64,000 bases of DNA. It comes from Janthinobacterium sp. J1-1 (GTDB lineage: Bacteria > Pseudomonadota > Gammaproteobacteria > Burkholderiales > Burkholderiaceae_D). Location: the NCBI RefSeq assembly GCF_030944405.1, contig NZ_CP132339.1, positions 6,014,001-6,078,000 on the forward strand. Reading direction: 5' to 3'. The notes beneath the pieces were generated by a model that searched no databases, was not told the DNA's origin, and worked only from the letters and a program-made list of their open reading frames with translations. A program made the position numbers and the translations under genes. Numbering within the stretch: the first letter of the stretch is position 1; every line of letters starts with the position of its first letter. Positions 57,543 through 64,000 of the stretch are shown piece by piece.

Positions 57543-57719
57543 GGGATACCGTTTATTTTGCTCGATTATAGAGTGAATGCGACAAAAAACCAGCGCAAGA
57601 CAAGGGCAGGCAGGCCGTTGTCCGTTAAAATGTCGCATCTTTAACAGGGCCACGCCACTTGCAACAGCAGGCACCCGGCGCGCCAGGCGCGCACCGCTCC
57701 AAACACGAAAGGACTGACC

Positions 57720-58205
57720 ATGCCGTCATTTGATGTAGTTTCCGAAGCCGATATGATCGAAGTGAAAAACGCGGTCGAACAAGCCAACAAGGAAATTTCG
57801 ACCCGTTTCGACTTCAAGGGCAGCGACGCGCGCGTCGAGCACAAGGAAAATGAACTGACCGCGTTTGCGGATTCCGATTTCCAGCTCAGCCAGGTACGCG
57901 ACGTGCTGACCAACAAACTGACCAAGCGCAAGGTCGATGTCCGTTTCCTCGACGAGGGCGACATCAAGAAGATCGGCGGCGACAAGGTCAAGCAGATCAT
58001 CAAGATCAAGAATGGCATCGAAACGGATGATGCGAAAAAAATCGTGCGCGTCATCAAGGATAGCAAGATGAAAGTGCAAGCGAGCATCCAGGGCGAAGCC
58101 GTGCGCGTCACGGGCGCCAAGCGCGACGACCTGCAAGCGGCGATGGCCATGCTGCGCAAGGATGTGCCGGACATGCCGCTGGAATTTAATAATTTCCGCG
58201 ACTAA
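57720..58205 (+). CDS. yajQ: YajQ family c-di-GMP-binding protein
   Basis: 161 aa, standard length. Two ferredoxin-like lobes: [34 protein letters not shown], with [33 protein letters not shown] in the centre and [20 protein letters not shown] near the end. XC_3703 and YajQ-type proteins bind c-di-GMP and affect transcription in Xanthomonas; the role here is inferred. Lies 1.6 kb from the diguanylate cyclase gene wspR. Confidence 0.95.
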   Translation: MPSFDVVSEADMIEVKNAVEQANKEISTRFDFKGSDARVEHKENELTAFADSDFQLSQVRDVLTNKLTKRKVDVRFLDEGDIKKIGGDKVKQIIKIKNGIETDDAKKIVRVIKDSKMKVQASIQGEAVRVTGAKRDDLQAAMAMLRKDVPDMPLEFNNFRD

Positions 58206-58336
58206 ACTCGGCCCGGCCTGCGTTTGCGGCCCTGTTGCCGCGTCGCCTAAACAAAGTGCGCGCGCCGAAGCGCTTTCCCGCTTGGGGTAGAATTGGGCTT
58301 GCGCACAGTAATAACGACGGTAGTCTAAGGATAGCA

Positions 58337-59596
58337 ATGAAACGTGTTGATGATTTCCGCCTGCGATTTGGCGAAAAAGAGTATGTGCCCATCATGATCG
58401 GCGGCATGGGCGTGGATATTTCCACGTCGGAGCTGGCGCTGGAAGCGGCCCGGCTCGGTGGTATCGGCCATATCTCCGATGCCATGGTGGAAGACGTGTC
58501 GGATCGCCGTTTCGACACCACCTTCGTCAAGGACAAGACGAAACTCTACAAATTCAATATCAATAACAGCGACAAGGCCGTGGTGCAGTTCGACCTGGGC
58601 CGCCTGGCCGACGCGCAGCGCCGCCATATCGGCGCCACCATGGAAGCGAAAAAAGGCGATGGCCTGATTTTCGTCAACTGCATGGAAAAGCTGACCATGA
58701 ACGGCCCGCGTGAAACCTTGCGCGTGCGCCTGAACGCGGCGCTCGACGCCGGCATCGACGGCATCACCCTGTCGGCCGGCCTGCACTTCGGTTCCTTCGC
58801 GCTGATGGCCGACCACCCGCGTTTCCGCGATGCCAAGCTGGGCATCATTGTCTCGTCGGTGCGCGCCTTGCAGATTTTCCTGCGCAAGAACGCCAAGCTG
58901 AACCGCCTGCCCGACTTCGTCATCGTCGAAGGCCCGCTGGCCGGCGGCCACCTGGGGTTCGGCATGGACTGGGCCAATTACGACCTGCACACGATTACGG
59001 CGGAATTGCTGGCCTACCTGAAAGCGGAACAGCTCGACATTCCGCTGATCGCGGCTGGCGGCATTTTCACGGGCAGCGATGCCGTGTCGTTCCTCGAAGC
59101 GGGCGCGGCCGGCGTGCAGGTGGCCACGCGCTTTACCGTCACCACCGAATGCGGCCTGCCGGACAAGGTCAAGCAGGAATACTACAAGGCCTCGGAAGAA
59201 GACATCATCGTCAACGGCGTCTCGCCGACCGGCTACCCGATGCGCATGCTGAAAAACACGCCGGCCATCGGCGCCGGCATCCGTCCCGGCTGCGAATCGT
59301 ACGGCTATTTGCTCGATGCGACCGGCAACTGCGCCTACATCAACTCGTACAACCGCGAAGTGGCGGCCCATCCCGAGCTGAAAACCGTGTCGGTGATGGA
59401 CAAGACCTGCCTGTGCACGCACATGCGCAACTTCAACTGCTGGACCTGCGGCCATTACACCTACCGCCTGAAGGACACCACGCACAAGCTCGACAATGGT
59501 GAATACCAGATCCTGTCGGCCGAACACGTCTTCAAGGACTATCAGTTCAGCGTCGACAACCAGATCGCCCTGCCGGAAAAAGAAACCGCAGCCTGA
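58337..59596 (+). CDS. NAD(P)H-dependent flavin oxidoreductase / nitronate monooxygenase family, with Cys-rich tail
   Basis: 419 aa from ATG 58337. An FMN TIM-barrel of the nitronate monooxygenase/2-nitropropane dioxygenase group: YVPIMIGGMGVDISTSELALEAARLGGIGHISDAM, GITLSAGLHFGSFALMADHP, VIVEGPLAGGHLGFG, and IPLIAAGGIFTGSDAVSFLEAGAAGVQVATRF. After the barrel (~345 on) comes an unusual C-terminal region with KTCLCTHMRNFNCWTCGHYTYR, a CxC-x7-CxxC array that could bind metal. Substrate unknown. Ends at a bidirectional terminator. Confidence 0.85.
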   Translation: MKRVDDFRLRFGEKEYVPIMIGGMGVDISTSELALEAARLGGIGHISDAMVEDVSDRRFDTTFVKDKTKLYKFNINNSDKAVVQFDLGRLADAQRRHIGATMEAKKGDGLIFVNCMEKLTMNGPRETLRVRLNAALDAGIDGITLSAGLHFGSFALMADHPRFRDAKLGIIVSSVRALQIFLRKNAKLNRLPDFVIVEGPLAGGHLGFGMDWANYDLHTITAELLAYLKAEQLDIPLIAAGGIFTGSDAVSFLEAGAAGVQVATRFTVTTECGLPDKVKQEYYKASEEDIIVNGVSPTGYPMRMLKNTPAIGAGIRPGCESYGYLLDATGNCAYINSYNREVAAHPELKTVSVMDKTCLCTHMRNFNCWTCGHYTYRLKDTTHKLDNGEYQILSAEHVFKDYQFSVDNQIALPEKETAA

Positions 59597-59610
59597 CCAG
59601 GCTCGGCTTC

Positions 59611-59649
59611 AAAATAGTGGCGCAGCCTGCGAGGGCTGCGCCATTTTTT
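59611..59649. terminator. Bidirectional terminator between the flavin oxidoreductase and LRR-kinase genes
   Basis: 10-bp stem TGGCGCAGCC (59618-59627)/GGCTGCGCCA (59634-59643) with T6 on the right and, on the minus strand, a TATTTT tail. It overlaps the LRR-kinase stop codon. Confidence 0.85.
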
Positions 59650-60946
59650 ATGCCAGCGGCACTGCCGCCAGCGCCTGCTCCAGTTGCGCGAAACGGGGCC
59701 GCTGCAAGGGCTGTTCCTGCAAGCAAGCACTCGCCAACGCCTGCAGCGCCGGCAAGGGCGTATCGCAGCGATCCAGCAATTCCTCCAGCAGCACGCCAAA
59801 GGCACGCACCTCGATACCCTGCAGTACAGCCGCGATCGCCGCGTCGGGAGCAAACAGCGAGGCACCGCCAAAGTCGCCCAGCAGGCAACGTCCATCCGGG
59901 TGGCGCAGGATATTGTGCGCGTACAAGTCGCCGTGCAGAATGCCATGCGCATGCAGTTGCTGCGTCGCCGACGCGATGCCATGGGCAATCGCCAGCACCT
60001 GCCGCTCGCTGAAACGCACGGCACTGTCGTACATGTCGCGCGTGCAGGATGCCAGGCTGGGCGGTCCCGCCAGATTGACAAACGCCGGATCGATCAGCGG
60101 CATTACCAGCCCCGGCGATCCTTGCGGGTGAGCGCTTACCGTACCGAGGATGGGGATCATGCCGGCATGCGCGCCGGCGCTGACGCAGGCCGCCATTTCG
60201 CTGCGCGGCAAGCCATCGCTGGTCATCGCGCCCTTGAACACCTTGACGGCCACCGGCTTGCCGTCCAGTGTCGCCTGCGAAATCACCCCCGAGGCGCCCT
60301 CGCCCAGCTGCCGTCCGATCCGCAGGCGCTCCCAGGCTATATGCGCCAGGCCGGCGGCGTCCAGGGCGGCCGTTTCACGCGTCTCATTGAACGGGTTGCC
60401 GGCGCAGGCAAGCCAGCTCAGGCGCGGCAGTTCCTGCAGCCAGTCAGGCAAGGCCGGCAGGCGGTTGGCGGAGATACGCAGCAATTCCAGCCGCGTGCAA
60501 CGCGCCAGCGAGGCCGGCAAGGAGGTCAGGCGGTTACCAGCGAGCATCAGCTTTTGCAGATACACACAGTCGCCGATCTCATCGGGCAGCACGTCGATGG
60601 CGTTATCGGTCAGGGTCAGCCAGCGCAGCTTGGGCGGCAGCGACGCGGCCGGTACCTCGCGTATTTGGTTGGCCTTGAAGCCGATCATGCTCAGCTCCGG
60701 ACAAGCCCCCAACACTGCCGGCAAGGTCGTAAACAGATTGTTTGAACAAAACACGATGCGCAGTTTGCGCAGGCGCGGCAAATCATCGGGCAGCGACGAC
60801 AGCGCATTGCCCGTCAAGTCGAGAATTTCCAGCGTATCGGCCAGATCGAAGATCTCGGGTGGAAACGAAGTCAGGCCGCAGGACAGGCTCAAACGCTGCG
60901 CGCCGGCCAACTGGCCGGCGCGCAATTGTTCCAAAGTAGTGGACAA
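59648..60946 (-). CDS. Leucine-rich repeat-protein kinase fusion
   Basis: 432 aa. Residues ~18-195 contain about seven LRR units of the SDS22/Shoc2-like type (LEILDLTGNALSSLPDDLPRL, LRWLTLTDNAIDVLPDEIG, LQKLMLAGNRLTSLPASLA). A eukaryotic-like kinase follows: glycine loop IGRQLGEGASGVISQATL, VAVKVFKG (Lys), catalytic HGDLYAHN with D340 in the loop, and DFGG. The kinase is short at the C-terminus and has Tyr instead of the usual Lys/Arg in the HxD loop, so it may prefer small molecules or be weak. No membrane segment: cytoplasmic. 23 nt after the MFS gene's reading direction begins elsewhere, so probably monocistronic. Confidence 0.87.
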   Translation of the reverse strand: MSTTLEQLRAGQLAGAQRLSLSCGLTSFPPEIFDLADTLEILDLTGNALSSLPDDLPRLRKLRIVFCSNNLFTTLPAVLGACPELSMIGFKANQIREVPAASLPPKLRWLTLTDNAIDVLPDEIGDCVYLQKLMLAGNRLTSLPASLARCTRLELLRISANRLPALPDWLQELPRLSWLACAGNPFNETRETAALDAAGLAHIAWERLRIGRQLGEGASGVISQATLDGKPVAVKVFKGAMTSDGLPRSEMAACVSAGAHAGMIPILGTVSAHPQGSPGLVMPLIDPAFVNLAGPPSLASCTRDMYDSAVRFSERQVLAIAHGIASATQQLHAHGILHGDLYAHNILRHPDGRCLLGDFGGASLFAPDAAIAAVLQGIEVRAFGVLLEELLDRCDTPLPALQALASACLQEQPLQRPRFAQLEQALAAVPLA

Positions 60947-60969
60947 GGCATGCTTTCAAATCGATAAAA

Positions 60970-62196
60970 TCAAAGTGTAGCAGGCGCCCGTTTTCCACTC
61001 AGCATTTTTTGCGCCACATCGGCCAGCAAGGCCAGCACCAACGCGCCGACCGCCGTGACCAGCAACACATGGTAATTGCCGCCGCTATGCGAAAACATCC
61101 AGGAGTAGCCATAGCCGGCCAGCGCCTGGAACAGGGCAAACACGGTGGTGGCGCGGCTCCAGGCCGCATTTTGCGCGGCGGCGTCATGCTGCAGCAGCTC
61201 ATGCAAGCGGCCCAGGGTGATGGGGACGATGCCGGGAGGAAAAGTTCCCACGACAAAGGTCGCCAGCATCAGCACCGCATGTTGCTGCAATACCATCATC
61301 ACACCCAGCGCCACCGCCTGCAGCAACAGTGCCAGGCGGCTGGTCATGGCCGGGCCGATACGGTCGGCCAGCGCGCCATACAGCATCGGGCCGGCAATCG
61401 CGCCCAGTCCATAGATGACCCAGAAAACAGCCGCCTCATGCGCGCCCCAGCCCAAGCCACGGGCCACGTAATCGACCAGGAACACCATCATCGGCACCAA
61501 GGCCACGGCCATCAAGGCATATTGCACGAACAGGATATTCAGGGCCAGGGCCATGCCGGGCGGCTGTGCGGCGCCATGTTGTGCGGGGAGCGGCTTGCCG
61601 GTCGGCGGCGTGGCCGGCCAGAAGGTCCAGCTGATGATCGCCAGCAATAGCGACAAGCTGCCCAATCCCAGCCAAGCGGCGCGCAGGCCCAGTTGCATCA
61701 GCAGCGGCACCAGGGTGCCCGAGGCGGCGACACCGAAGCCGATGCCGACAAAAATCGCCCCTCCCGCCAGCCCCCTGCGGTGCACCGGCACCTGGGGCAA
61801 GACGGTCGACGCGACCAGTACCATGATGCTGCCGCCTGCCAGGCCCGACAAAAAGCGCCAGATAAAAAACCAGCTGACCGACAGAGGAAACGCGCAGGCA
61901 AAAAAGGCCAGCGAGGCCAATACCATCATGCCGCGCAGGATGAAATGCGCACTGAGACGCCGCGCCATCGGCCGGCCCAGCAAGGCGCCGGCCAGATAGC
62001 CGAGCAGATTGGCCGCGCCCAGGTAAATCACGTCGTCCACCGAAAACCAGTGGGCTTCGATCAGCGAGGGGATCAGGGGCGTATATGCAAAGCGGGCCAG
62101 GCCGATACCGACCAGGCTGGCGCACAGGCCGGCGGCAATCGCGCGCAAGCTGGCGCCGGTATTGTCCTGGTCGGCGATGGGGGATGTTGCACTCAT
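60970..62196 (-). CDS. YbfB/YjiJ family MFS transporter
   Basis: 408 aa with 12 hydrophobic segments. The start ASLRAIAAGLCASLVGIGLARFAYTPLIPSLIEAHWFS is the hallmark of the YbfB/YjiJ group, followed by YLGAANLLGYLAGALLGRPMARRLS. Inner-membrane efflux of an unknown compound. Transcribed divergently from the TetR gene, 78 nt apart, with two palindromes between them, so probably repressed by that regulator. Confidence 0.9.
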   Translation of the reverse strand: MSATSPIADQDNTGASLRAIAAGLCASLVGIGLARFAYTPLIPSLIEAHWFSVDDVIYLGAANLLGYLAGALLGRPMARRLSAHFILRGMMVLASLAFFACAFPLSVSWFFIWRFLSGLAGGSIMVLVASTVLPQVPVHRRGLAGGAIFVGIGFGVAASGTLVPLLMQLGLRAAWLGLGSLSLLLAIISWTFWPATPPTGKPLPAQHGAAQPPGMALALNILFVQYALMAVALVPMMVFLVDYVARGLGWGAHEAAVFWVIYGLGAIAGPMLYGALADRIGPAMTSRLALLLQAVALGVMMVLQQHAVLMLATFVVGTFPPGIVPITLGRLHELLQHDAAAQNAAWSRATTVFALFQALAGYGYSWMFSHSGGNYHVLLVTAVGALVLALLADVAQKMLSGKRAPATL

Positions 62197-62220
62197 GAAC
62201 GTCTTTCGTCAGTGATCATG

Positions 62221-62256
62221 TTTGACAGAATAGTCAAACTTGACAGTGGTATCAAG
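62221..62256. promoter_or_regulatory. Two tandem operator-like palindromes in the MFS/TetR divergent region
   Basis: TTTGAC-N6-GTCAAA (62221-62238) and CTTGA-N8-TCAAG (62239-62256). The 18-bp units are directly adjacent, share the TTGA...TCAA half-sites, and cover the only 78 nt between the two genes. This fits two dimers of the TetR protein. Confidence 0.72.
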
Positions 62257-62274
62257 AATACCCATAATTCCAAT

Positions 62275-62883
62275 ATGGCTGGTAAAAAACAATTCAACGA
62301 AGAACAGACCCTCGATCGCGCCATCGGCGTTTTCTGGGAACGCGGCTACGCCGCCACCTCGATGCAGGACCTGGCGCAGGCGACGGGCGTGCTGCGCGGC
62401 TCGCTCTACAACGCCTATGGCGACAAGCAGGCCATTTTCTTGCGCGTATTCGAACGCTATCGGCGCACCTTCCTCGACGCGGCGCGCCTGCAACTGGCGG
62501 CAGCCGACCCGGCCACCGCCCTGCACGATTTTTTCGCGTACACCATCAATACCATGACCGAGGCCGTGCCGCCGGTCGCACCGTCGCAGGAAACGTCCAC
62601 CCGTGGTTGCCTGACGACAAAAATCGCCACCGACGAAACCGCCATGGATGAACCGGTGCGCACCGCCTTGCGCGGCATGCTCGATGAACTGGAAGAGATT
62701 CTGTTGACGCGCCTGGCGATGGCCGATGCGCGTGCCCGCCTGACCTTGCCACCAGCCGACGCAGCCCGCCTGGCGGCCACCTTGACGCGGGGTATCGTCG
62801 TGATGGAGAGGATTTACCATGCGCCGGTGGCGCTGCTGGCGACGGCCGATTCGCTGGTTGAGGTGTTGTTTAATCCAAAGTAA
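62275..62883 (+). CDS. TetR/AcrR family transcriptional regulator
   Basis: 202 aa from ATG 62275; sequence open upstream is shadow of the MFS gene. HTH (~12-58): EEQTLDRAIGVFWERGYAATSMQDLAQATGVLRGSLYNAYGDKQAIFLRVFERY. The ligand domain carries STRGCLTTKIATDETAMD, the Cys-containing motif common in the subgroup of YbiH/AcrR-like proteins that respond to electrophiles. Likely represses the divergent MFS gene. Confidence 0.9.
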   Translation: MAGKKQFNEEQTLDRAIGVFWERGYAATSMQDLAQATGVLRGSLYNAYGDKQAIFLRVFERYRRTFLDAARLQLAAADPATALHDFFAYTINTMTEAVPPVAPSQETSTRGCLTTKIATDETAMDEPVRTALRGMLDELEEILLTRLAMADARARLTLPPADAARLAATLTRGIVVMERIYHAPVALLATADSLVEVLFNPK

Positions 62884-62894
62884 AGGTGTCGCGG

Positions 62895-63002
62895 CCAACC
62901 ATGTTGTCGGCTTACGCGCTGCGCGCTAATCCGACCTACGCACGTTCACGGTCCCGTAGGTCGGATGAGGGCCGCAGGCCCGTAATCCGACAACATAGTT
63001 GG
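62895..63002. repeat. ~108-bp near-perfect palindromic repeat (MITE/REP-like)
   Basis: The left arm 62895-62940 (starts CCAACCATGTTGTCGG, ends CCGACCTACG) is matched by the right arm 62955-63002 (starts CGTAGGTCGG, ends ATAGTTGG), about 46 bp, around a 14-nt centre. Each arm has its own smaller GC hairpin. The 'GTAGGTCGGAT...CGTAATCCGACA' wording looks to me like a repeat scattered in many proteobacterial genomes. No ORF. It fills most of the gap between the TetR gene and the rRNA operon end. Confidence 0.8.
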
Positions 63003-63021
63003 CATCAACTTTCATCAGACG

Positions 63022-63053
63022 AAAAAAAACCCGACCATTTCTGATCGGGTTTT
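63022..63053 (-). terminator. Terminator of the rRNA operon
   Basis: On the minus strand, AAAACCCGA pairs with TCGGGTTTT across a 10-nt loop, followed by a run of eight T. It lies 20 nt downstream of the 5S gene's 3' end. Confidence 0.85.
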
Positions 63054-63072
63054 CTTCTCCTACTTATAACAA

Positions 63073-63186
63073 GCCTGACGATAACCTACTTTCACACTGG
63101 TTGCAGCACTATCATCGGCGCAAAGTTGTTTCACGGTCCTGTTCGGGATGGGAAGGGGTGGGACCAACTTGCTATGGTCATCAGGC
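63073..63186 (-). rRNA. rrf: 5S ribosomal RNA
   Basis: The minus strand reads GCCTGATGACCATAGCAAGT at the 5' end and GTAGGTTATCGTCAGGC at the 3' end. GCCTGA/TCAGGC form the terminal helix. Length 114 nt, typical of betaproteobacteria. It is the last gene of the rrn operon. Confidence 0.95.
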
Positions 63187-63324
63187 ATAACTTGTACTGA
63201 CGGTTGCTCCCGATGGGGCAGCAGCGTCATGAATCTGGAAGAAGCAAAGATTGGGGTAATGAATGTCGTATCAACACACACGCAACGTTGTACCGTCTTA
63301 TCCTCTGTACCTGCTAAGGTTATA

Positions 63325-64000
<676 letters not shown>

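Overview
The window reads as chromosomal DNA of a high-GC betaproteobacterium, most likely Oxalobacteraceae (Janthinobacterium/Duganella/Massilia type). This rests on base composition, the gene families and their arrangement, and the rRNA and tRNA sequences; no species is claimed. It holds about 54 intact or partial genes, one tRNA-Lys, the 3' end of an rRNA operon (5S and partial 23S on the minus strand at the right edge) and one complete insertion sequence. The many long overlapping antisense ORFs are GC-driven shadows and were left out.

Layout. 1-10 kb: end of an SDR dehydrogenase, tRNA-Lys, a YigZ-type protein, four small minus-strand genes, a TcyP-type cystine symporter, a histidine phosphatase, a NAD(P)HX dehydratase, and a TonB-dependent receptor followed 12 nt later by an exported SAM-hydrolase-family protein. 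10-15.7 kb: a small Pro/Thr-rich lipoprotein, an RND efflux pair and a DUF212 membrane protein. 15.9-25.3 kb: the most notable block, a Ter-type gene set. It runs DUF475/TerC-like membrane protein, TerD, AIM24-like protein, ATP-grasp enzyme, PRTase+TRSP protein, HAD phosphatase, StiP/PRTase_1 protein, HpcH/HpaI-like C-C bond lyase, and a TerD/TerA two-part protein. The last six overlap end to end. This matches the 'Ter-dependent stress response' systems proposed from comparative genomics to make a nucleoside-like metabolite; the product is unknown. A giant coiled-coil protein converges on it.

27.9-36.6 kb: SrkA-type kinase, YecA/SEC-C protein, a 1.7-kb IS inserted in the U-tract of the yecA terminator, and a Fur-box-controlled hmuSTUV haem utilisation operon whose last gene now ends inside the IS; then an EamA transporter facing a LysR regulator. 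38-41.9 kb: oligoribonuclease, M48 protease, pterin dehydratase and RsgA. 42-47.3 kb: a TPR-GAF histidine kinase, then argF-argG, with an Arg-rich short ORF directly before argF.

47.4-56.1 kb: a complete Wsp chemosensory operon (wspA-B-C-D-E-F-R) ending in a GGEEF diguanylate cyclase with an I-site. It is followed by ppnP, murB and a YajQ-type c-di-GMP-binding protein, so a c-di-GMP source and a possible effector lie within 2 kb. 58-63 kb: a flavin oxidoreductase with a Cys-rich tail, an LRR-protein kinase fusion, and a divergent MFS transporter/TetR pair with two operator-like palindromes between them. A ~108-bp palindromic dispersed-type repeat then precedes the rRNA operon end.
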